A stretch of DNA of 21,421 nt, taken from the NCBI GenBank assembly GCA_937899265.1, contig CALBPV010000096.1, positions 1 through 21,421 on the forward strand. The letters run 5' to 3'. Each line of letters begins with the position of its first letter. The stretch's first letter is position 1. A model generated the notes under the pieces. That model was given only the letters and a program-made list of their open reading frames with translations, had not been told where the DNA came from and ran no database searches. A program made the translations under genes and the position numbers. The stretch is from an uncultured Bacteroidales bacterium. Its GTDB lineage: Bacteria > Bacteroidota > Bacteroidia > Bacteroidales > UBA3663. Shown one piece after another: positions 7,838 through 16,443 of the stretch.

Positions 7838-8090
7838 CCCCATCCCCGCCCCCTCGTCCCCGCCCCCCCCTTCAGGGGAGGTCTAAGGTCTAAGGTCGGT
7901 TTAACAGTCTAAGGTCTAAGGTCGGTTTAACAGTCTAAGGTCTAAGGTCGGTTCACGGTTGAGCGCCTTTGACCTTTGACCTTTGACCGTCCTTCAGGAC
8001 TTAGAGCGCCTTTGACCTTTGACTTTTGACCGTCCTTCAGGACGCAGTAGCCTTTGACCGTCCTTCAGGGAGGATGCTGGGGGTAGGCTT
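7838..8090. repeat. Composite repeat block upstream of the M16 gene, copy 4
   Basis: After a C-rich/AGGGGAGG element, a 26-bp unit (two GTCTAAG heptamers plus GTCGGTTTAACA) occurs twice in tandem at 7881-7906 and 7907-7932, with a third altered copy. From about 7966 a roughly 43-bp unit follows about 2.5 times: CCTTTGA heptamers plus the palindrome GTCCTTCAGGAC. The block ends in GGGGGTAGGCTT. Bases 7937-7989 are an inverted copy of 1172-1224. The whole gap between the two genes (7816-8111) is essentially this block; I see no clear promoter in it. Confidence 0.85.
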
Positions 8091-8111
8091 TCCCCGTTAA
8101 TAATAAACACA

Positions 8112-10943
8112 ATGATAAAAAAACTCTTGGCGCTCACCCTCCTCGCTGTGAGCACCATGGCCTCCGCCCAACAGCTCCCCACCGACCCTGCGGTGCGCCG
8201 GGGCAAACTTAAGAACGGATTGACCTACTACATCCGTTACAACAACCAGACTCCCAACATCGGTGAGTTCTACATCGCCCAACGTGTGGGTGCCATTCTC
8301 GAAGAACCCCGCCAGCGCGGCCTCGCCCACTTCCTAGAACACATGGCCTTCAACGGAACCCGGCATTTCCCAGGAAAACCCGGACCCGACCTCAGAGCCT
8401 GGTGCGAGAGCAAGGGTATCAAGTTCGGCGCAAACCTCAACGCCTACACCTCCGTCGATGAAACCGTATATAACATATCATCCGCTCCCGTCAACCGACC
8501 CGGTGTGGTCGATACCTGTCTCCTCATTCTCTGCGACTGGAGCAACAACCTCCTCCTTCAGGACGACGAGATAGACAAAGAACGCGGTGTCATTCACGAA
8601 GAGTGGCGCACCCGCCGTTCCGGCATGGCAATGATGCGTCTCATGGAGGATGCTCAGCCCGTCATTTATGCCGGTTCAAAGTACGCCGACTGCATGCCCA
8701 TCGGCTCGATGGATGTGGTCGATAACTTCCCCTACCAGGATCTGCGCGACTACTACGAGAAGTGGTACCGCCCCGACCTGCAGGGCATCATCGTTGTCGG
8801 CGATGTCGATGTGGAGCATGTCGAGCAGAAAATTGTCGAGATGTTCGACTCCATCCCCATGCCCCGAAATGCAGCCCGCCGTATCTGGTACCCTGTGCCC
8901 GACAACAGGAAGATGATAGTGCACTCGGCCGTCGATGACGAACAGCCTGCCGTTATCTTCACTCTCTACCAGAAACGCGAAGCCACACCCCGCGACAAAC
9001 GCAACACCCTTGCCGAGTTCAAGTCCGAAATGTTGGGCAGAATGGTCCGGATGATGATTAACGACCGTCTGTCCGAAATTGCCAAGCAGCCAAATCCCCC
9101 GTTTATATCCGGCTCTGTGCGCGACGGCGCTTTCTTCCTCGCCGCAACCAAAGACGCTTTCTCGGGCGGTGGAACCCTCCACCAGGACTCCGTGCTGCGT
9201 GGCATAGAGGTCATCGTCGGCGAAATGGAACGGGCTCGCCAAAACGGATTCACCCAGTCTGAACTCGACCGCCAACTCGCCGAACAACTCCGATGGGCCG
9301 AGAATGACTATGCCGAACGCAACAAACGCCCCAACAAACACTTCGTGTCACAATGCCTCCGCAACTTCACCGACAACAAGCCCCTCATGTCGGCGGAACA
9401 GGAACTCAACCTCGTCCGCAAACTCCTCAAGGAAATAACGCTCAAGGATGTCAACCGCGCTGCCCGCGACATGATAACCGACCGCAATCAGGTCGTTACC
9501 ATCTACGGCCCCGCACGCAACGGATACCAATTGCCGGACAAGGATGCCATCGAAAGAACCATTCTCTATGCACAGAAGAAAAAATATAACCCTTACCACG
9601 ACAAAGAACTCCCCCACTCCCTCCTCTCCTCCCTCCCCGAGGCCGGAAGGATTGTGGCCGAGAATGAGGGACCTTTCGGCTACAAACAGTGGACTCTCTC
9701 CAACGGCATGAACCTCTGGCTCAAGAACACCGACTTCGAAGCCGATGCTCTCAATCTCTCCCTCTTCTCCAAGGGCGGTCAGTCTTACTACGGGCTTCAG
9801 GATATGCCCTCCTTGGCCTATCTCTCTGCTGTCGTACGCGGCTCCGGCGTGGGCGACTTCGATGCCGAAACGCTCGACAAGATGCTCACCGGCAAGACCG
9901 TTTCCCTGCGTCCATTCGTTTCCGCACAGACCGAGGGTATGGATGGATACTGCGTCAGAAAAGATGCTCCCACCCTCTTCCAGCTCCTGTATCTCTACTT
10001 CACCGCCCCCCGCAAGGATGCCGACTACTTTGCCAATCTCATGCAAAAACAGGCCTCTTTCCTCAAGAACCGCGATGCAAGCCCCAAGGTCGCCTACAGC
10101 GACTCCGTCAACGCCATTCTCTACGGTTACAACCCCCGTCTCGAACCCGTCCGTCTCGAAGATTTGCCTAAGGTCAACCTTGACCGCATCTTCGAAATTT
10201 ACCGCCAGCGGTTCAGCGATGCCGCCGATTTCAACGTCATTCTCACCGGTACCATCGACGAGGATGCCCTGCGACCCCTCGTTTGCCAATATCTCGCCAG
10301 CCTGCCTTCGCGTCTGCACGTCGCCAACGGCGACTTCTCCTACTCCGGCGAACCCGTTCTCGACACCCATACCGACGTCGTGCCCGGAACTCTCACCCGC
10401 AGATTCGGCAAGTCCATGAAAACCCCTTCCACTCGTTGTTCCATCTACTACCATGCACCCCTGCAACACAACGCCTGGAACGACCTCCGCATCGATGCTC
10501 TCGCCCAGATTATGCGCATCATCTATACCGAGAAAGTGCGCGAGGAACAGGGCGGTACCTATGGCGTCTCCGTCTCCGGTGCCATTTACAAGTACCCCAA
10601 AGAAGAAGGTATCCTCAAGATAAGCTTCGAAACCGACCCCGACAAGTTCGACCGCCTCATCCCCATCGTCTATCAGTGGGTGGACAGTGTCGCCTACAAC
10701 GGACCCTCCGAAGAGTTGGTCAAGAAGGTGCAGGAATATGAGCTCAAAACCTACGACCAAGCCGCCGTCCTCAACAACTACTGGCAGTACTGCATGTATC
10801 ACTACCTCTACGAAGGCATCGATTACGATAAAGACTACAAAGACCTCGTCAATCAGTTGACCCCCGAGAATATAGGCACCATGATGCGCGAAATCCTCAA
10901 GGCCAACAACCGCATCGAAGTCACCATGCACCCCGAACCTTGA
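8112..10943 (+). CDS. Exported M16 family zinc metallopeptidase (PqqL/pitrilysin-like)
   Basis: This 943-residue, two-halved M16 protein has a signal peptide (1-19, STMASAQ), so it probably acts in the periplasm. The inverted zinc motif HFLEH is at 73-77 (His73, catalytic Glu76, His77), and the ERGVIHEE segment at 157-164 should supply the third ligand, probably Glu164. The C-terminal half repeats the fold without HxxEH and carries the conserved REEQGGTYGV segment near residue 815 that shapes the active site. Full-length single-chain M16 proteases cut peptides or small proteins enclosed in a clam-like chamber. Family members near TonB receptors (FusC, PqqL) digest imported protein in the periplasm, so the upstream receptor operon is a plausible partner. 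The ATG follows an A/T-rich leader just after the repeat block. The TGA stop lies within the first heptamer of the next repeat block. Confidence 0.92.
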   Translation: MIKKLLALTLLAVSTMASAQQLPTDPAVRRGKLKNGLTYYIRYNNQTPNIGEFYIAQRVGAILEEPRQRGLAHFLEHMAFNGTRHFPGKPGPDLRAWCESKGIKFGANLNAYTSVDETVYNISSAPVNRPGVVDTCLLILCDWSNNLLLQDDEIDKERGVIHEEWRTRRSGMAMMRLMEDAQPVIYAGSKYADCMPIGSMDVVDNFPYQDLRDYYEKWYRPDLQGIIVVGDVDVEHVEQKIVEMFDSIPMPRNAARRIWYPVPDNRKMIVHSAVDDEQPAVIFTLYQKREATPRDKRNTLAEFKSEMLGRMVRMMINDRLSEIAKQPNPPFISGSVRDGAFFLAATKDAFSGGGTLHQDSVLRGIEVIVGEMERARQNGFTQSELDRQLAEQLRWAENDYAERNKRPNKHFVSQCLRNFTDNKPLMSAEQELNLVRKLLKEITLKDVNRAARDMITDRNQVVTIYGPARNGYQLPDKDAIERTILYAQKKKYNPYHDKELPHSLLSSLPEAGRIVAENEGPFGYKQWTLSNGMNLWLKNTDFEADALNLSLFSKGGQSYYGLQDMPSLAYLSAVVRGSGVGDFDAETLDKMLTGKTVSLRPFVSAQTEGMDGYCVRKDAPTLFQLLYLYFTAPRKDADYFANLMQKQASFLKNRDASPKVAYSDSVNAILYGYNPRLEPVRLEDLPKVNLDRIFEIYRQRFSDAADFNVILTGTIDEDALRPLVCQYLASLPSRLHVANGDFSYSGEPVLDTHTDVVPGTLTRRFGKSMKTPSTRCSIYYHAPLQHNAWNDLRIDALAQIMRIIYTEKVREEQGGTYGVSVSGAIYKYPKEEGILKISFETDPDKFDRLIPIVYQWVDSVAYNGPSEELVKKVQEYELKTYDQAAVLNNYWQYCMYHYLYEGIDYDKDYKDLVNQLTPENIGTMMREILKANNRIEVTMHPEP

Positions 10944-11226
10944 ACCTTTGACCTTTGACCTTTGACCTTAGACCCCATCCCCCCCCCTTCCCTTCAGGGA
11001 GGGGCTGGGGGGTAGGCTGACCTTTTGACCTTTGACCTTTGACCTTTGACCTTTGACCTTAGACCCCATCCCCCCCTTCCCTTCAGGGAGGGGCTGGGGG
11101 TAGGCTGACCTTTGACCTTAGACCCCATCCCCCCCCTTCCCTTCAGGGAGGGGCTGGGGGTAGGCTGACCTTTGACCTTTGACCTTAGACCTTTGACCTT
11201 AGACCTTTGACCTTAGACCTTAGACC
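10938..11226. repeat. Tandem composite repeat block downstream of the M16 gene, copy 5
   Basis: Three tandem units each contain a variable number of CCTTTGA heptamers, CCTTAGA, CCCCAT, a C run of 7-9 bases, and CCCTTCAGGGAGGGGCTGGG ending in GGTAGGCTGA. They start near 10938, 11019 and 11106. A tail of alternating CCTTTGA and CCTTAGA runs to 11226. Heptamer number and C-run length (9, 7, 8) differ between units, as expected of slippage. The block fills most of the 478-base gap before the SusC gene. Confidence 0.88.
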
Positions 11227-11307
11227 GTAAAAGCGGGGCAGAAACAGGGCAAAAAGTTCAAAATCTCGCTAAAATAGGGCTTTTACATACGTTTTTTGTT
11301 AAAAAAC

Positions 11308-11338
11308 TTGGAGAATTGAAAAATAATTGTTATTTTTG
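11308..11338 (+). promoter_or_regulatory. Promoter of the SusC/SusD operon
   Basis: A -7 element TATTTTTG lies at 11331-11338 and a -33 TTG at 11308-11310, with a 20-base spacer in an A/T-rich stretch directly after the repeat block. A second TAnnTTTG match (TATATTTG, 11345-11352) has no well-spaced -33 box. The leader to the ATG at 11422 would be about 75 bases. Confidence 0.65.
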
Positions 11339-11421
11339 CGGAGTTATATTTGGTCATTCTGACAATAACTGTATCATAACTTATTAATTCATAACACTTA
11401 CTTTTAAAACAATTTGCAAGT

Positions 11422-14400
11422 ATGAAACCATGCATTTTGAAGGGTGTGAGCAAAAGCATGCTGTTGACTCTCGTCGCTTTCGTGATGGGAGCCGCTGTGT
11501 CGTTTGCCCAGACCAAGACAGTTAAGGGTTCTGTAACGGATGCCACTACGGGCGAAAGCATCATCGGTGCGAACGTAGTGGTAGTGGGTACCACACACGG
11601 TACGATGACGGACGTGAACGGTAACTTCACGTTGAACAACGTCCCCGAAAACGGAAGCCTGCGTGTGTCCTACATCGGCTATGCCGCCCAAGAGGTGGCC
11701 GTTGCAGGCAAGTCTTCATTCGACATCACCCTCAAGGAAGAGGGTGAGGACCTCGATGAGGTCGTCGTTGTGGGTTACGGTACGCAGAAGAAGGCCGACC
11801 TGACCGGTTCTGTGTCTATCGTCGATGCCGACGCCATGAAGAAGGTATCCAACTCCAACATCTCCACGATGCTGGAAGGTAAAGTGTCCGGCGTGTCCAT
11901 CACCACCGACGGTCAGCCCGGTGCCGACCCCGCCGTCCGCATCCGCGGTATCGGCTCCTTCGGCTCCACGGCTCCTCTCTACGTTGTGGACGGTGTGCCG
12001 ATGGGTACTTCCATCCGTGACTTCTCACCCAACGACATCGCCACCATCCAGGTGCTCAAGGATGCTGCCGCAGGCGCCATCTACGGTTCGCGTGCCGCCA
12101 ACGGTGTGATTATCATCACCACCAAGGCCGGCAAGAAGGAACAGCCCCTCAAGGTCGATTACAACGGATACTTCGGCTGGGACATTATTTCCAGCGGTGT
12201 CTATGATGTAATGAACGCCGACCAGTACAGCCAGTACCTCGGTCAAGCTTCTACTAACACGGGAATTGCACCCCCCGGCGGCTACAATTATGATGCCACG
12301 ACGGGACGCTACAGTTTCCGCGACGGGACGGACACGGATTGGTTCAAAGAGGTCTTCAAGACAGGCACCCGCCAGAACCACAACGTCAACTTCAGCGGAG
12401 GCGGCAAGAACAACACCTATAACATCGGTCTCGACTACTTCAAGCAGGACGGCACCTTGGAGGGCGCAGGCCCCAACTACGAGCGCTACACCGCCCGTCT
12501 GAACAACGACTTCGAGGCCAAGTTCATCAAGTTCCACATTTCGGCTGTCTATTCCCACAGCAGCCAGGACGGTATGGGTCTCTCCAATGCTTCTGAATAC
12601 GTGCAGGGTCTCTACGGCGATGTCTCGAACGTGCTGAAGAGCACCCTCCTCATGGAACCCACCATCAAGGCTTACGACGAAAGCACATGGGTGCTCGACG
12701 ACAAAGTGGGTGCAGCCTCCTCCTACAATTACGATGCCTTCGGTTACGGCGTGTATTACGACACCGTGCACGGCGACATCTCATCGTCCAACCCCCTTCT
12801 GGTCAACAACAAACTGACGCGCAATACCCTCGTCGATCGTTTCGTGGGCACTGCTTCGGCCGATGTCGATCTCTTCAAAATGTTCAACACCGAGTTCAAG
12901 AACCACAAGTTGAACTACAAAATCAACCTCTCCTACTCGACCACCGAGGCCAAGGACAAGACTTGGATTTCCGCATGGATTCAGTCCAACCGCGTTTATC
13001 TCGACAAGACCAACGAAACACTTACCAAGGTCAGCCGTCACTACACGGATGCCCTGATTGAGAACACCCTCACCTACGACGGCAAGATAGGCGACCACAA
13101 CATCAACCTCGTGGTGGGCCAGACCTTCGAGCGCGAGGACACCAACATCCTCACCGGATGGGCCAAGAACTTCACCGAGCCCTACTTCCTCCAGCTCCAG
13201 AACGGCAGCGACACCTACTCTTCGAGCGAGGAGTACAGGCACACGCTGGCTTCCTTCATCGCCCGATTGAACTACAACTACGCTGAACGCTACCTCCTCT
13301 CCGCCATTGTGCGCCGCGACGGCAGCTCCCGCCTCACCAAGGACATCCGTTGGGAAACCTTCCCCTCGGTATCTGTGGGCTGGCGTATCGACAAGGAGCC
13401 TTTCTTCGGTGTGGACGAAAATCTCATCAACCTCCTGAAGATTCGCGGTTCTTACGGCGAACTCGGCAACGAAAACATCGGTGAGTACCAGTACATGGCC
13501 ACTATGGCCCGCAACAACATGACCTACTCGTTCAACGGACAAGCCGTCACGGGCTCCGCCGTTTCAACCTTCGTGAACGAGAACATCGCATGGGAGAAGA
13601 AGAAGACCACCAACGTGGGTATCGACCTCGCCATGCTGAACAACCGCTTGGAATTCACGGCCGAATGGTACAAGAACAAGTCGGAAGACCTGCTCTACAG
13701 CGTGCCCGTGCCAGCTTCGACGGGTGTGGCCAACGAGAGTGTGACGATGAACGCCGCCTCGATGGAGAACTCGGGCTTCGAATTCTCCGTAACCTGGCGC
13801 GACCGTTTCCCCTTCGGCCTCAAGTATGACGTGAGCGCCAACCTCTCGACACTCAAGAACAAAGTCACCTCTCTCGGCTTTGGCACCGACTCCTACATTA
13901 CCGGTGCCTACAAGACCGATGTGGGTGAGGAAATCGGTAAGTTCTACGGCTGGGTTTACGAGGGCATTGCCCGCACCCAGGACGACCTCGACAACCATGC
14001 TACCCAGCAGGGTGCCAACGTGGGCGACTGCCTCTACAAGGATATCAGCGGTCCCGACGGCACACCCGACGGTGTCATCGACGCCTACGACCAGACCGTG
14101 CTCGAAAGCGGCCTTCCCAAGGTCAACTTCGGTCTCTCGCTCCGCCTCGAATACAAGGGTTGGGACCTCAACGTGGCTACCCACGGAGCCCTCGGCTTCC
14201 ACGTGAGCGACGACATCTACAACGCCCTCAACTCCAGCTACGGTTACCACAACAAGTCGGTTTCCGTACTCGGTGCCAACCAGTGGTCCGAGGATGGCCT
14301 GACCTACACGGGTTCTGCTCCTCGCACCTACGTAAGCAACAGCGCCACCCTGGCGTGGAACGACCTCTTCTCGGAGCGCATGATTCAGCGCGCCGACTAC

Positions 14401-14625
14401 TGGAAGATTGCCACCGTCGAGTTGGGCTACAACTTCCCCGACAAGTGGTTCCACAACTACGTTTCGGGCGTACGCCTCTATGTTTCGGCTCAGAACCTCG
14501 CCACCATTTCCGGCTACAAGGGCTACAACGTTGACTACGCCGGCGGCACTTTCACGCCCGGTTACAACTTCTGCTCGTTCCCCACACCCCGGACGTTCAT
14601 GGTTGGTCTCCATTTCTCATATTAA
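11422..14625 (+). CDS. SusC/RagA family TonB-linked outer-membrane transporter
   Basis: The 1067-residue protein has a signal peptide ending at about residue 30 (SFAQ), a CarboxypepD_reg domain at 33-105 (VKGSVTDATTGESIIGANV), the SusC signature DEVVVVGYGTQKK at 112-124, a plug domain (STMLEGKVSGVSI, IRIRGIGSFGS-like, PLYVVDGVP, IYGSRAANGVIIITT) and a barrel to the C-terminal SY. In SusCD pairs this barrel imports oligosaccharides, with SusD as its lid. It is the first gene of the operon, 22 bases before SusD, and has its own promoter. The downstream GH43 suggests arabinan-derived oligosaccharides as substrate. Confidence 0.95.
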   Translation: MKPCILKGVSKSMLLTLVAFVMGAAVSFAQTKTVKGSVTDATTGESIIGANVVVVGTTHGTMTDVNGNFTLNNVPENGSLRVSYIGYAAQEVAVAGKSSFDITLKEEGEDLDEVVVVGYGTQKKADLTGSVSIVDADAMKKVSNSNISTMLEGKVSGVSITTDGQPGADPAVRIRGIGSFGSTAPLYVVDGVPMGTSIRDFSPNDIATIQVLKDAAAGAIYGSRAANGVIIITTKAGKKEQPLKVDYNGYFGWDIISSGVYDVMNADQYSQYLGQASTNTGIAPPGGYNYDATTGRYSFRDGTDTDWFKEVFKTGTRQNHNVNFSGGGKNNTYNIGLDYFKQDGTLEGAGPNYERYTARLNNDFEAKFIKFHISAVYSHSSQDGMGLSNASEYVQGLYGDVSNVLKSTLLMEPTIKAYDESTWVLDDKVGAASSYNYDAFGYGVYYDTVHGDISSSNPLLVNNKLTRNTLVDRFVGTASADVDLFKMFNTEFKNHKLNYKINLSYSTTEAKDKTWISAWIQSNRVYLDKTNETLTKVSRHYTDALIENTLTYDGKIGDHNINLVVGQTFEREDTNILTGWAKNFTEPYFLQLQNGSDTYSSSEEYRHTLASFIARLNYNYAERYLLSAIVRRDGSSRLTKDIRWETFPSVSVGWRIDKEPFFGVDENLINLLKIRGSYGELGNENIGEYQYMATMARNNMTYSFNGQAVTGSAVSTFVNENIAWEKKKTTNVGIDLAMLNNRLEFTAEWYKNKSEDLLYSVPVPASTGVANESVTMNAASMENSGFEFSVTWRDRFPFGLKYDVSANLSTLKNKVTSLGFGTDSYITGAYKTDVGEEIGKFYGWVYEGIARTQDDLDNHATQQGANVGDCLYKDISGPDGTPDGVIDAYDQTVLESGLPKVNFGLSLRLEYKGWDLNVATHGALGFHVSDDIYNALNSSYGYHNKSVSVLGANQWSEDGLTYTGSAPRTYVSNSATLAWNDLFSERMIQRADYWKIATVELGYNFPDKWFHNYVSGVRLYVSAQNLATISGYKGYNVDYAGGTFTPGYNFCSFPTPRTFMVGLHFSY

Positions 14626-14647
14626 TATAAATAAGGTATAAAGATTT

Positions 14648-16417
14648 ATGAAACTCTATAAATTTTCCCTGGCTATCCTGTTGGGCCTCGGCGCGATGAC
14701 ATCGTGCAACGATGAGCTGGATGTGACCAATCCCAACCAGCAGACAACAGGCACATTCGGACTCACGTCCGACGACTTGGAGGAATGTGTGATAGCAGCC
14801 TACAACCACACCCGTATGGAGGGCACCTACGCTCGCGTGGGCTACACCATCGACGTTTGTCGCGGCGACGAGGTGTGGAACTCCTCACAGGTATGGTACC
14901 TGCCCTTCGACGACTTGGACGAACCCATTACCGACGGCATCGGACAGTGGTCGTGGCGCGACTGGTACTACACCATCAACGTCTGCAACTTCGTAATCTC
15001 ACGCACGGGACAGGATTCCGACGAGGGTCTCTCGACGGCCATGCAACGCGTCAAGGGACAGGTGCTCTTCCTTCGCGGTTTGAGCTATTACAACTTGGCC
15101 ATGTACTACAACAACCCCATCCTCATCACGGACTACTCGACCTACTCGACCCTCCAGGGTCTGTATGGCACGAACTCCACGTTCGATGAGGTGATGGACT
15201 TGGTTGAGTCCGACTTTCTGCGTGCCATCAACCTGCTCCCCACGAAGGAAGAAGGAGGCGAATGGAAGGGCGGACGAGCCACAAGCGGAGCCGCAGCCGG
15301 CTATTATGCCCGCGCACTCATGCAGCGCCACAAATTCAGCGAAGCCCTCACCTATCTCAAAAAGATTATCAACAAGGACTACGGCACCTATAAGCTGATG
15401 GACAACTATGGTGACAATTTCCGCGAAGGCACCGCCTACGAGAACAACGACGAGTCGCTCTATGAGGTACAGTACCTTGACTACGGAAATCAGGGTACCG
15501 ACGACGAATGGACACCCGTCAACACCTCGGCCTACGCTACGCAGGGTTCTGCCATCGAGTCGAACTACGGTCCCGGCGACGTTGGCGGATGGGCCGACCT
15601 CTCGGCATCGCCTTGGCTCTACCAGCTATTCAAGAGCGAGCGTACGACGGACGGTTCACTTGACCCGCGCCTGTATTGGACGATTGGCACGTACGAACCC
15701 GAGTGGGCCAATTTCGAGTATGGCAACGTATGCTACACAAAGCAGATGTCTGCTACCGAACCCGTGATTACCAACAACACCAATGGCGGTCTCCCGATAG
15801 CCAAGTGGACCAATTTCCGCACGGGTCTCTATGAATCCGTCGTTACGGGTCTGCACGACGGTATCAACCTGCGCCTCATGCGCTACTCCGACGTGCTGCT
15901 CCGCGCTGCCGAGTGCATCAACGAGATTTCCGGTCCTACAGACGAAGCCATCGGCTACATCAACCAGGTGCGCAACCGTGCCCACCTCGCCAGCCTCTCC
16001 ACCACCGGTTGGAATGCCAACTCCCTCTTCGAGCAGATTGCCAACGTAGAGCGTCCCAAGGAATTCGGCTGCGAATTCGGTCGCGGATGGGATTTGATTC
16101 GCTGGGGCTGGTTCTATGACGAAAGCCGTCTGGCACAGCTCAAGCAGCACGGCACCTTCCGTCGCTCTTCCGACAGGACGCTCGTCAAGGAAGCCGTCCG
16201 CTATGAGGACATTGCGAACGACAGCGAGCTCAAGTCGTCGTACGACACTTGGGTGGCCGGCCATGAATTCCTGCCCATCTATCAGGGCACGCTTACCGAC
16301 AACCCCAACCTCAAGGGCAACTGCGCCAACTCCGGTGAGGACTTCAGCGTCAAAGTGTACATGCAAGAGAAGGGTTGGACGATACGTCCCGCCGTTGCTG
16401 GCATCGGCGTAGATTAA
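14648..16417 (+). CDS. SusD/RagB family glycan-binding lipoprotein
   Basis: The product has 589 residues, with a lipobox LGAMTSC (Cys20) followed by NDELDV. The N-terminal half carries the TPR-like helices of the family, with the conserved segment around RVKGQVLFLRGLSYYNLAMYY (about residues 135-157). The C-terminal half contains LRLMRYSDVLLRAAECINE and the INQVRNRAHL motif (about 402-445), typical of RagB/SusD. The protein sits on the cell surface and closes over the SusC barrel to deliver glycan. It follows SusC by 22 bases, the standard pairing. Confidence 0.95.
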   Translation: MKLYKFSLAILLGLGAMTSCNDELDVTNPNQQTTGTFGLTSDDLEECVIAAYNHTRMEGTYARVGYTIDVCRGDEVWNSSQVWYLPFDDLDEPITDGIGQWSWRDWYYTINVCNFVISRTGQDSDEGLSTAMQRVKGQVLFLRGLSYYNLAMYYNNPILITDYSTYSTLQGLYGTNSTFDEVMDLVESDFLRAINLLPTKEEGGEWKGGRATSGAAAGYYARALMQRHKFSEALTYLKKIINKDYGTYKLMDNYGDNFREGTAYENNDESLYEVQYLDYGNQGTDDEWTPVNTSAYATQGSAIESNYGPGDVGGWADLSASPWLYQLFKSERTTDGSLDPRLYWTIGTYEPEWANFEYGNVCYTKQMSATEPVITNNTNGGLPIAKWTNFRTGLYESVVTGLHDGINLRLMRYSDVLLRAAECINEISGPTDEAIGYINQVRNRAHLASLSTTGWNANSLFEQIANVERPKEFGCEFGRGWDLIRWGWFYDESRLAQLKQHGTFRRSSDRTLVKEAVRYEDIANDSELKSSYDTWVAGHEFLPIYQGTLTDNPNLKGNCANSGEDFSVKVYMQEKGWTIRPAVAGIGVD

Positions 16418-16443
16418 TAACTTTCTAAAATTATCGTAAGATT

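Noticed and set aside
7816..7845. Terminator after the DUF4876-like gene (ACAGG and CCTGT arms)
   Set aside because: The stem is only 5 bp, with a long A/T loop and no T run, so it is too weak to call.
7881..8060. Possible CRISPR array
   Set aside because: Repeat units are contiguous or separated by related sequence rather than unique equal-length spacers, and no cas gene is present.
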